In this document: positions 41,673 through 49,447 of the stretch, piece by piece
Numbering within the stretch: the stretch's first letter is position 1
Layout of the letters: every line of letters starts with the position of its first letter
Assembly (NCBI GenBank): GCA_009785865.1
Contig: WQVL01000010.1
Coordinates: 1 to 49,447 of the forward strand
DNA from: Oscillospiraceae bacterium
Lineage (GTDB): Bacteria > Bacillota > Clostridia > TANB77 > CAG-508
Length of the DNA: 49,447 nucleotides
Reading direction: 5' to 3'
Program-made: the position numbers and the translations under genes
Notes under the pieces: model-generated
What the model was told of the DNA's origin: nothing
What the model saw: the letters and a program-made list of their open reading frames with translations, nothing else
The model's database searches: none

Positions 41673-42725
41673 ATGAACTATATTATGGACCATATAAGCT
41701 ATATAACTAATAACTTACATCATTTTATAACTGAAGACACAGCTATAATGAGCAACCTCTGGATAGCAATTATATTAATTGTTTTCTTCAAAATAATTAG
41801 CGGACCACTCACTTGTATAATAGTTAAAGTGTTAAATTTCAAAATTAAAAGTGTAAAAAAATTAAAACAACATAGCTTCTACAAACCTCTTAGATTCTTT
41901 TTCGTACTCTTAGGTTTATATCTTGGGCTTCTCGTTTTAGAATTTCCACATCACATTGTTGATACCATTACAAGAATTTTTAAAATTTGTACCATATTGT
42001 TAGCCGCAAGAGGATTGGCCAACTTGTTTAACACCTCTTCAGATACATATGTGTGTATGTTAGAAAAAATAGGTATTAAGGGTTGCAGCACAACTCTTGT
42101 ATTCATCGGTAAAATAGTAAAATTCTTAATATATATTATTGCAGGATTCATGATTTTAACTGACCTAGGTTATGAATTAGGAGGACTAGCTACTGGACTT
42201 GGAATTTCTACGGTCATTATAGCCCTTGCTACTCAAGATATAGCAAGAAGTTTCTTAGGAGGACTTTCAATTCTTACCGATAGATCTTTTGAAATTGGGG
42301 ACGTAATTGAGACAAATACTTTTTCCGGAACAGTTGAAGACATTACACTCAGAACTACAAGATTAAGGGACATCCATAACCAAGTAATCATAATTCCAAA
42401 CAGTAGAATGATGGATTCTTTCATAATAAATACAAGTAAACAGGAAAAGAGAAGATTTAATTTGCCATTAACCATTAGCGTTACTACGCCTCTAGATAAA
42501 ATTAAGGCCGTAGAAAACAAACTTAAAGAATCTTTAGAATGTCGTACAGACATTATACAAGACGGCATTAATATAACTCTTAATAATATAGCTGCTAACA
42601 AAATAGAGATCTTAATAAATTTCTATACTGACATTACCGATCCTCTAGAATACGCTAAGTTCAAAGAAGAATTAAACTTCATCATCCTAGATATAATGCA
42701 CAAAGAGGAAATTACTTTAATGTAG
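41673..42725 (+). CDS. mscS: Small-conductance mechanosensitive channel family protein
   Basis: 350 residues. Hydrophobic helices at about 25-50, 72-92 and 140-160, then the pore-lining/beta region GLGISTVIIALATQDIARSFLGGLSILTDRSFEIGD and the cytoplasmic domain. GGAGG precedes ATG 41673. Relieves turgor on osmotic downshock. Intact; CGG trinucleotides out of frame. Confidence 0.9.
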   Translation: MNYIMDHISYITNNLHHFITEDTAIMSNLWIAIILIVFFKIISGPLTCIIVKVLNFKIKSVKKLKQHSFYKPLRFFFVLLGLYLGLLVLEFPHHIVDTITRIFKICTILLAARGLANLFNTSSDTYVCMLEKIGIKGCSTTLVFIGKIVKFLIYIIAGFMILTDLGYELGGLATGLGISTVIIALATQDIARSFLGGLSILTDRSFEIGDVIETNTFSGTVEDITLRTTRLRDIHNQVIIIPNSRMMDSFIINTSKQEKRRFNLPLTISVTTPLDKIKAVENKLKESLECRTDIIQDGINITLNNIAANKIEILINFYTDITDPLEYAKFKEELNFIILDIMHKEEITLM

Positions 42726-42936
42726 TCTTGAATCTGACAAAGAGATTATATATAATTAAGACTAGCTGTTCAAGCGAAAGCGAGATTACAGCTATCTTAC
42801 GCAAATTTGCTAGTCGTAGTATCTTTGATACGTACGAATAAGTTATCCTTTAGGATTGATACGTAAAAATAAGTTATGCCAAGGAAATCCGAAAGATTTT
42901 CTGCGTTTCATATAAAAAAAGGAAGTAGAGGTTTTT
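42726..42936 (+). other. Leader region of ispF with a 32-nt-period direct repeat
   Basis: Two near-identical units TTGATACGTA-N2-AATAAGTTAT at 42825-42846 and 42857-42878. They lie just upstream of the ispF ribosome binding site. Function unknown. Confidence 0.5.
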
Positions 42937-43401
42937 ATGAAAGTTGCAATAGGTCAAGATAGTCATAAATTCGATTTTAATAATCAAGATAAAAAATTAA
43001 TTTTGGGTGGAGTTCTTTTCGAAGGAGACCCTCCGCTTTTGGGGAATAGCGACGCAGACGTAATTCTTCATAGCATAACAAATGCAGTTTCTGGTATTAC
43101 AGGTATAAACATACTTGGAAAAATAGCAGACGATTTATGTGAGAATGGGATAGAAAACAGCAGGCTCTATTTAGAAGAAGCACTAAAATATCTAGATAAC
43201 GACATTGTGCATCTTTCTATATCAATAGAATGCAAAATTCCCAAAATCGCACCTAAAACTGCTGAGTTAAGGACATCTATTGCTAATATTTTAAAAATCG
43301 AGGAATCTCAAATTGGCATTACTGCCACAACTGGCGACGAATTGACCGAAGTTGGTAAAGGAAATGGAATACAAGTATTTACTGCCATTACTGTGAATTA
43401 A
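42937..43401 (+). CDS. ispF: 2-C-methyl-D-erythritol 2,4-cyclodiphosphate synthase
   Basis: 154 residues; fifth step of the MEP isoprenoid pathway. IGQDSHKF (zinc-binding D-x-H), LLGNSDADVILHSITNA and TTGDELTEVGKGNGI match IspF. GGAAG lies upstream. First gene of ispF-ispE-ispD. No CGG codon. Confidence 0.95.
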   Translation: MKVAIGQDSHKFDFNNQDKKLILGGVLFEGDPPLLGNSDADVILHSITNAVSGITGINILGKIADDLCENGIENSRLYLEEALKYLDNDIVHLSISIECKIPKIAPKTAELRTSIANILKIEESQIGITATTGDELTEVGKGNGIQVFTAITVN

Positions 43402-43426
43402 GATCTGTTCAAATTGAGGAGAAATC

Positions 43427-44287
43427 ATGGAAAAAATATATAAAAAGGCACGAGCTAAATTGAATTTGACATTAAATATTGTTGATAAGCGTCCAGATGG
43501 TTATCACAATATAGAATCTGTCTTTCAAAAAATCGGCCTATACGATGAACTATATGTAGAAAAAACTAATTCAGGTTCTATAGAAATTATTTGCAATGTA
43601 AAGGAGCTTGAAGGAAGCAATAATATTATTTGGAGAGCATACAATGCTTTAAAGTTACTAACCCCCGATAAAATTTCTGGAATCAAAGTAACTTTAATTA
43701 AGCATATCCCAGCTGAGTCTGGATTAGGTGGCGGAAGTACAGATTGTGCTGCTTTTTTACACTCAATGAATGCTTTGTTCGACTTAGGCTATTCTAGAGA
43801 AGATTTAGTTAATATCGGTAAAACGATAGGCGCAGATGTTCCAGCATGTCTTCATCCAAATTGTATGTTAGGTGAAGGTATTGGGGAGATTATAACTCCT
43901 ATAAATTCAAGCATGAAATATTATCTTGTCTTGGCAAAACCTGCTGCATCTTTTTCGACTAAAATGATGTATGATGTAATTGATAATCATCCTGGATTTA
44001 CGCAAAGATTCACTTCTAAAGACATGATTAAAGCTCTAGAATCTAGCAATCTAAAATTATTATGTAAAAGTTTTTACAATGCTTTTGAAGAAGTTGTAAA
44101 AGAAAATAAAGAAATACAAAGAATAAGGAATGTCTTGAGTGAAAATAATGCTTTGGGGACCATGATGACTGGTTCAGGTTCTTGCGTCTTTGGTGTATTC
44201 GCAAATAAAGAAGAATCTAAAAAAGCATATAATATTTTAAAAGAGTCTCATGAAGTTTATTGGAGCATAGCTTGGAACAGAAACTAG
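43427..44287 (+). CDS. ispE: 4-diphosphocytidyl-2-C-methyl-D-erythritol kinase
   Basis: 286 residues; GHMP kinase of the MEP pathway. KARAKLNLTLNI at the start, ATP loop PAESGLGGGSTDCAA and C-terminal MTGSGSCVFGVF are diagnostic. 25 nt after ispF. Its CGG trinucleotides are out of frame. Confidence 0.95.
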   Translation: MEKIYKKARAKLNLTLNIVDKRPDGYHNIESVFQKIGLYDELYVEKTNSGSIEIICNVKELEGSNNIIWRAYNALKLLTPDKISGIKVTLIKHIPAESGLGGGSTDCAAFLHSMNALFDLGYSREDLVNIGKTIGADVPACLHPNCMLGEGIGEIITPINSSMKYYLVLAKPAASFSTKMMYDVIDNHPGFTQRFTSKDMIKALESSNLKLLCKSFYNAFEEVVKENKEIQRIRNVLSENNALGTMMTGSGSCVFGVFANKEESKKAYNILKESHEVYWSIAWNRN

Positions 44288-44297
44288 GAGGTATTTG

Positions 44298-44979
44298 ATG
44301 AAGAAAGACAAAACAATTTCTGCTGTACTGTTAATCGCAGGAAGTAGTAATAGATTCGGTGGAATTACTAATAAAAACTTAGAAAAAATTAATGACAAAT
44401 ATATTTTTTGGTATAGCCTTGAAGTTTTTAATAACTGCAAATATATTGATAATATCTTCATTGTTGTTAAAGAAGAAGAAAAAGAACATGTAACTAATAT
44501 TTTGTCTGACTTCAATTTTAAAAAAGATTTTACTATAGTTGTTCGGAGGAAATAGTAGACAAGAATCTGTTTTTAATGCTATATCAGCATCAGATGCCGA
44601 TCTCGTTGTTATTCATGATGGCGCGAGACCAATGATTAAAGAAGAGTATATAGAAAATTCTTTAATAGCTCTAGATACTTTCCCCGGAACTTCTGTTGCT
44701 GTAAAGAGTAAAGATACGATTAAAATAACTGATAGCGATGGAGTAGTAGTCCAAAGTACCCCTAGGGAAAACACTTGGATAATACAGACTCCACAATGTT
44801 TTGATAGAAAACTATTAGTAGATTGTCATATAAAACAAGGAATGTCTTCAAGCATCACTGATGATTGTATGGTCTTAGAAAACTTTGGATACAAAATTAA
44901 GTTGATTCTTAGTGATTATACTAATATTAAAATTACCACAAAAGAAGATATGAATATTATAAAAGAACTACTATCTTAA
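44298..44979 (+). CDS. ispD: 2-C-methyl-D-erythritol 4-phosphate cytidylyltransferase
   Basis: 226 residues, ATG 44298 after TAGGAGG (a TTG three bases earlier is also open). Third step of the MEP pathway. N-terminal nucleotide-binding LLIAGSSNRFGG, HDGARPM and TPQCFD are present. CGG at 44544-44546 breaks it; skipping the C gives IVVGGNSRQESVFNA, reproducing the family's conserved G-G-x-x-R-Q-x-S-V. Reading the CGG as Arg in a shifted frame would replace the first conserved Gly. Confidence 0.94.
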
Positions 44980-44980
44980 A

Positions 44981-45011
44981 ATAAAGGCAGATGTGAAACA
45001 TCTGCCTTTAT
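44981..45011. terminator. Bidirectional terminator between ispD and sigE
   Basis: AATAAAGGCAGATG / CATCTGCCTTTATT perfect hairpin between convergent genes. Confidence 0.9.
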
Positions 45012-45014
45012 TAA

Positions 45015-45755
45015 TTACCCAGTTTTACTCATAATATCTTTTTTCATTTTATTCATAATTTTCTTTTCAAGTCTAGAAATATAACTTTGTGAAATCCCAA
45101 GCATATCAGCTACTTCTTTTTGGGTTTTCTCTGACCCACTAAGAAATCCAAATCTTAATTCCATTATATCTTTTTCTCTATTGTTGAGCTTATCAATAGA
45201 TGCTTTAAGTAGCACCTTATCTACTTCATCCTCTATCCCCCTTGAAGTGACATCTGGATCTGTCCCTAAAATATCAGAGAGTAAGAGTTCATTCCCGTCA
45301 CCATCTTGATTTAGCGGCTCATCTATAGATACCTCCCCTTTAATCTTATTACTCCTCCTCAAATACATTAATATTTCATTTTCTATACACCTAGATGCAT
45401 ATGTAGCTAACTTTATATTCTTTTCTGTATTAAAAGTATTAATTGCTTTCATAAGACCTATTGTTCCTATAGATATTAAATCTTCTATACCTATTCCTGT
45501 ATTCTCAAACTTTTTTGCAATATATACTACCAATCTTAAATTTCTCTCTACCAATATTTGTCTAGCTTCCATCTCTTTATTTGTTAGCCTCCTCAGCAAT
45601 TCCTCTTCCTCCTTTGCTTCAAGTGGTGGAGGTAATGTTTGACTTCCACCTATATAGTGAATAGGGAAATTCAAAGTTTCGTCACTATTTAAATATTTTA
45701 CATATATTGTGCCTAGCTTGGCCTTAAGCATTTCCAATATACTCATTTCTTTCAC
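45015..45755 (-). CDS. sigE: Sporulation sigma factor sigma-E (pro-form)
   Basis: 246 residues. N-terminal pro-sequence with [13 protein letters not shown] around the cleavage region, region 2 ([31 protein letters not shown]) and region 4 ([23 protein letters not shown]). Mother-cell sigma factor processed by SpoIIGA, which is encoded just upstream. Intact; CGG out of frame only. Confidence 0.95.
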   Translation of the reverse strand: MKEMSILEMLKAKLGTIYVKYLNSDETLNFPIHYIGGSQTLPPPLEAKEEEELLRRLTNKEMEARQILVERNLRLVVYIAKKFENTGIGIEDLISIGTIGLMKAINTFNTEKNIKLATYASRCIENEILMYLRRSNKIKGEVSIDEPLNQDGDGNELLLSDILGTDPDVTSRGIEDEVDKVLLKASIDKLNNREKDIMELRFGFLSGSEKTQKEVADMLGISQSYISRLEKKIMNKMKKDIMSKTG

Positions 45756-45782
45756 CTTCCTTCTTCCATCATTACTCTTAGC

Positions 45783-46705
45783 TTAAACTTTTGCGGGTTC
45801 TTTTTGTTCTAAGACTTCTAATCCAACTAGGGCCTTATATCTACCATTTCTGCTTAATTTACCTGGATATATCCCAATAATCACATCATCTACATATGTA
45901 TTTTTGTCTTCAAAGTTTATAGTTATGTAGTCTACCTTTACTCCTATTAAAATTCCGTTTTCTTTCCCCAAAGAACTAAAGGGAATAACTCGTATTCTCT
46001 GCATATGTTCTGAAAACCCTATATTCTCTGAGCATATAATCCCGCGTTAAATTGTTCAATATATCATCATGAATAACTCCATACAGTTCTTGCTTTTCCA
46101 CAACAATCACTGGTGTACCTGTTATAGGTTCTTTTAAAAAGTTTCCTGTATCAATAATTGCTTTAACATATACTGAATTACTATCCATCTTTATCTTTAA
46201 TTCACATACAATATCGTTTCGATTTAGCTTCCCTTTTATACTATTAAAGGCTAATACTATAAGAGTAAAAGCTACAATTCCACCTAACAATAGTATTGTT
46301 ATATGTTCTGGCTCTGCCAAATCTCCGGGTTTCCGGAAGCACTCCTTGTGATTTAAGGAGATATAGCAATGCGAAAGTAGCCCCACCAAAAGTAAAGGAA
46401 GTTAAGTAAAAAAACATTAGCTGCTTTATCATACTCTTTATACTCTTAGGGGTAAAAGCTATATATACCATTACCATTGATAATATAATTATTAAAATTA
46501 TATTAGAAAAAACTTCTGCTATAGACATGTATACTAAAATTGCATACATGCTCCCTAAACTACTCGCAATAGCAATTCTAATAGCTCTTACTCTTTCTTT
46601 CATTATCACTGCAACTGCAAACAAGATTATATAATTCATAAATAAATTTTCTAGAAAAATTATATCTAAGTAGATGATCATGATATACATTTTACTACCA
46701 CACAC
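45783..46705 (-). CDS. spoIIGA: Sigma-E processing peptidase SpoIIGA
   Basis: 306 residues, GTG start 46705 behind GGAG. Five N-terminal transmembrane segments, then an aspartic protease-like domain with AIIDTGNFLKEPITGTPVIVVE and the ending block RIRVIPFSSLGKENG. Two CGG sites: 46327..46325 (gives LPETGDLAEPEH) and 46044..46042 (gives NNLTGIICSENIGF). Both must be bypassed to get the catalytic domain and its conserved IPFSSLGKENG into one chain. So activation of sigma-E, and sporulation, would depend on the shift. Confidence 0.93.
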
Positions 46706-46759
46706 CTACTCCTTTCTGTCACTTCCTGAAGGCGAATAAAAGAAATAATCTACAAAAAA

Positions 46760-46792
46760 AATAAAGATGTCCATAATTGTGACATCTTTATT
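46760..46792 (-). terminator. Terminator after ftsZ
   Basis: AATAAAGATGTC/GACATCTTTATT hairpin followed by TTTTTTTG, between ftsZ and spoIIGA. Confidence 0.85.
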
Positions 46793-46824
46793 CTTATATT
46801 CTATTTATCTGTTCTAGATAATAA

Positions 46825-47950
46825 CTATATCTTATTTCCTTTTTTTCTTAAGAACGATGGTATATCTAAATCCGCCGCTGTTGCTTCTTTGTTTTCTGTT
46901 GGTACTGGTATTGAATTTATTTTCTTGTTCCAAGTATTAGTTACTAAATTTTCCACATTTGCACTTGATATTCTTTGTTCTTTTTCAAATCCTGTAGCAA
47001 TAACTGTTATTGTTATTTCATCTCCTAAAGTTTCATCTGAAACTACACCAAAGATGATATTTGCTTCTGGATCTACACTTCTTTGGATTAATTCTGCTGC
47101 TGTGTTTGCTTCTTGTAATCCTAAGTCGTTTCCACCAGTAATGTTTATGATAACTCCTCTTGCACCGTCAATTGATGTTTCTAATAGTGGACTTTGAACC
47201 GCTTCTTTTGCTGCATCTTCTGCTCTGTTTTCTCCGCTTGCTCTACCAACACCCATATGTGCCATACCTGTGTTTACCATTACTGTTTTAACATCTGCAA
47301 AGTCTAAGTTAATTAATCCTGGTACTGATATTAAGTCTGATATACCTTGTACACCTTGTCTTAACACATCATCTGCCATTTTAAAAGCTTCTACAATTGA
47401 TGTTCTTCTATCAATTATTTGTAATAACTTATCATTTGGTATTACAACTAATGTATCTACTTTATCTTTTAAGCTTGCAATTCCTTTTTCAGCTTGTGTT
47501 AACCTTTTTTTACCTTCAAATGTAAATGGTTTTGTAACGATTCCTATTGTTAGTATTCCTAATTCTCTTGCTGCCGCTGCAACTATTGGCGCTGCTCCTG
47601 TTCCAGTTCCGCCCGCCCATTCCAGCTGTTACGAATACCATATCCGCTCCTCTTAGAATTTCTGCGATTTCTGCCTTACTTTCTTCTGCAGCTTGTGCTC
47701 CTATGTCTGGATTTGCTCCAGCTCCTAATCCTCTAGTTAATTTTTCTCCAATTTGAATTTTAGAACTTGCTTTTGATAATTGAAGAGCTTGTCTATCTGT
47801 ATTTACTGCTATAAATTCTACAGTCTTAATCCCTGAATCTATCATTCTATTTACAGCATTGTTTCCAGCTCCACCAACACCTATAACCTTTATAGTGGCT
47901 GTTCCATCCATCATATAATTGTTCTCTTCGTACTCCATTTCTCTCATCAT
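46825..47950 (-). CDS. ftsZ: Cell division protein FtsZ
   Basis: 374 residues, tubulin-like GTPase that forms the Z-ring. [13 protein letters not shown] near the start, then the tubulin signature. A CGG at 47611..47609 lies inside the signature: the standard frame reads [11 protein letters not shown] and fails; with the C skipped it reads [15 protein letters not shown], the essential GTP-binding G-box. The following [21 protein letters not shown] and C-terminal [10 protein letters not shown] are all in the restored frame. FtsZ is normally essential, so a true frameshift here is not credible. Confidence 0.97.
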
Positions 47951-48014
47951 AATGATATCCCCTCTCTCTTATTTAAATAGTTTCTATATTTATATTCTTT
48001 TTAAAATTAACGAC

Positions 48015-49244
48015 TTATGAATAGAAAAAGTCTTTTACCCTTGCAGCTATTGTTCCCAAAACATTTCCTTCAGATTGTATATCTATACTGCTTGAAACTG
48101 ATTTTACAAACGGCCTTGCTGCAATATATTTTACTAATGCATAACTTGATCTATCACTAGGTCTAACCACACTTATGCCTCTCCCCGTTGATATTTTCAC
48201 TGGTATATTTAATGCGATTTTACCAGCTACATCACTCTTATTAAGATTTGTTATTCCTTGACCTGTTAGAATTACATTATTTATGTCTGACTTTATTCCT
48301 TCACTCGTTACAGTTTTGTTTACGATGGAAAATATTTCCTCCACTCTTGCTTCTATAACTTCTATCAGCTCAGAACTCTTTATGGTTTTTGTTCTTTCTT
48401 CGCCTTTGTATGTATTTAACATTATGTCTGTATCGTTATCTATAAATGACCTTAAAGCTAATCCATATTGTTTCTTTAGTCTATCTGCTTCTTCCTCTGT
48501 GATGTTAAAAACATATGCTATGTCTGTTGTAACAGTATCCCCACCTATTGGAATAGTATCTGCAAATATAAATGAGCCACTATTAAACACTCCTATATCT
48601 GTATTTCCTGCTCCAACATCTAGAATCATTACATTATCATTTAGCTCATTGCTATCTAGTATTAACGCTCTCTCTGCAAGTACGTTTGGCACTATTCCGT
48701 CTATCTCTAATCCTGCTTTTTTAAATATGTTTGCTGTTTTCTTTACATATTCTTTGTCTGCTAAAACGACTTGTCCTTTTACTGTAAATGTATTACTTAA
48801 ACTTCCTACTGGATCTTCTATGACTCTTCCATTATCTAATGAAAACTCACTTGCTACGATGTCTATCAGTACTTTATCTTCCGGAATTTCAATGTCCTTT
48901 ATTTGTAACATCGCTGCCCCAACATCTTTAGAAGATATTCCAGCATATTTATCTTTGGCTTCTTTCACAATGCTATTTTGCACTATCTTTACGTATTTAC
49001 CTGGTATCGTGACATATGCCGAGTTGATGGTCATACTCAAGTTGGTTTGTATCTCTGCCGTTGTTTTTGTAATAGCTCCCACTATTTCATCTTCATCGAT
49101 AATCTGAGATTTTTTCATTCCAAAGCATTTAGCTTCTGCTGTCCCAATAATTTCAACTTGATTGAAATTATTAACCTCACCAACAACTGTGCTCACCTTT
49201 GACGTTCCTATGTCAATACCCACAATTATATCTCCAATTGCCAA
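48015..49244 (-). CDS. ftsA: Cell division protein FtsA
   Basis: About 409 residues from TTG 49244, 7 nt behind GGAGG (longer frame open to 49307). Actin-like membrane anchor of FtsZ: IIVGIDIGTSKVSTVVGEV phosphate-1, ILDVGAGNTDIGVF phosphate-2, VILTGQGI adenosine motif. C-terminal amphipathic helix AARVKDFFYS. Intact; seven CGG inspected are out of frame. Separated from the ftsQ cluster by about 12 kb. Confidence 0.95.
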   Translation of the reverse strand: MAIGDIIVGIDIGTSKVSTVVGEVNNFNQVEIIGTAEAKCFGMKKSQIIDEDEIVGAITKTTAEIQTNLSMTINSAYVTIPGKYVKIVQNSIVKEAKDKYAGISSKDVGAAMLQIKDIEIPEDKVLIDIVASEFSLDNGRVIEDPVGSLSNTFTVKGQVVLADKEYVKKTANIFKKAGLEIDGIVPNVLAERALILDSNELNDNVMILDVGAGNTDIGVFNSGSFIFADTIPIGGDTVTTDIAYVFNITEEEADRLKKQYGLALRSFIDNDTDIMLNTYKGEERTKTIKSSELIEVIEARVEEIFSIVNKTVTSEGIKSDINNVILTGQGITNLNKSDVAGKIALNIPVKISTGRGISVVRPSDRSSYALVKYIAARPFVKSVSSSIDIQSEGNVLGTIAARVKDFFYS

Positions 49245-49278
49245 AGTTCTTTCCTCCATCTTTGTTATCTTTTTACAA

Positions 49279-49352
49279 AGAATATTATAATTCAAGCCAA
49301 AAGTCAATAGAATTGTTACAATTTTGTCACATTTTTGTCATCTTTCTGTCAT
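49279..49352 (-). promoter_or_regulatory. ftsA promoter with four-site 11-bp response-regulator array
   Basis: -10 TATTCT (49284..49279), 17 nt, -35 TTGACT (49307..49302). Seven bases upstream, on the plus strand, TGTTAC (49314), TGTCAC (49325), TGTCAT (49336) and TGTCAT (49347) repeat at exactly 11 bp. This is classic OmpR/PhoB-family tandem binding geometry (WalR, PhoP). Confidence 0.65.
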
Positions 49353-49447
49353 ATTTTGTTTTAGGACAAATATAAGAAAAGCGCCTTCGGCACATGCACA
49401 CATGTTTCACATGACGCAGAATTAATGAAGCTTAACCTTGTTATTCC

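Noticed and set aside
42770-42880. Fourth copy of the leader repeat before ispF
   Set aside because: Only short pieces (TAGTCGTAGTA, ATCTTACG) agree and the order differs; kept only as a local direct repeat.
1-49447. Simple reassignment of CGG to another amino acid
   Set aside because: Reading CGG as any single residue leaves the frame wrong; a four-base step is needed at each site.
1-49447. tRNA or rRNA genes, including a special tRNA-Gly
   Set aside because: No tRNA-like T-arm or acceptor pattern was noticed by eye; the decoding tRNA, if any, is outside this window.

Overview
The window looks like the chromosome of an AT-rich, endospore-forming, anaerobic member of the Clostridia, probably uncultured. 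This rests on the spoIIGA-sigE and spoIVFA-spoIVFB pairs, spore-coat-like genes, an anaerobic ribonucleotide reductase (nrdD-nrdG), and the Gram-positive division genes ftsQ, DUF881, sbp, ftsA and ftsZ. Most genes are on the minus strand. About 42 protein genes, two small RNAs and several regulatory elements can be supported.

The main observation concerns decoding. Read with the standard code, about half of the genes (21) are broken by +1 frameshifts, including ftsZ, purL, pcrA, ispD, trmB, ftsX, spoIIGA and transketolase. Every break is at an in-frame CGG. Dropping the C and continuing at GGN, so that the four bases CGGN give one glycine, restores each protein to normal length and family sequence. 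I count 33 such sites. In the genes read here I found no CGG used as an ordinary arginine triplet, while dozens of out-of-frame CGG trinucleotides cause no disruption. The strict codon phase argues against sequencing error or pseudogenes. It suggests that CGG is not an Arg codon here and that ribosomes shift +1 at it, or that a tRNA-Gly reads the quadruplet CGGN. Gene coordinates below are for the joined, decoded genes.

Layout: 1-2521, a giant beta-helix-repeat surface protein running off the left edge (minus). 2842-5642, ftsE-ftsX-M23 hydrolase. 5860-7596, a two-subunit transketolase. 7716-8801, rpsF-ssb-rpsR. 8962-10599, spoIVFA-spoIVFB. 10751-11474, two small unknown genes. 11609-16913, a 1,766-residue Cna_B/SpaA-type surface protein. 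17204-20183, nrdD-nrdG. 20545-22984, a U32 peptidase. 23039-23363, a candidate type I toxin-antitoxin locus. 23477-24207, an acyl-ACP thioesterase (plus). 24275-29113, purM-purL. 29265-32098, a dockerin protein and a cohesin protein. 32390-35860, ftsQ-DUF881-DUF881-sbp-trmB. 36306-36923, mecA (plus). 37030-38815, an M23 peptidase and two coat-like proteins. 38886-39116, a structured RNA (plus). 39194-41472, pcrA. 41673-44979, mscS and ispF-ispE-ispD (plus). 45015-49244, ftsA-ftsZ-spoIIGA-sigE.

Cell-wall growth, division and sporulation genes dominate. Upstream of ftsA, ftsE and nrdD lie 11-bp-period TGTNAY half-sites typical of OmpR-family response regulators such as WalR/PhoP. A repeated leader of about 80 nt precedes ftsQ, spoIVFA and mecA in the same sense orientation and may be a structured RNA. 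The two large surface-protein genes share a conserved leader of about 230 nt.
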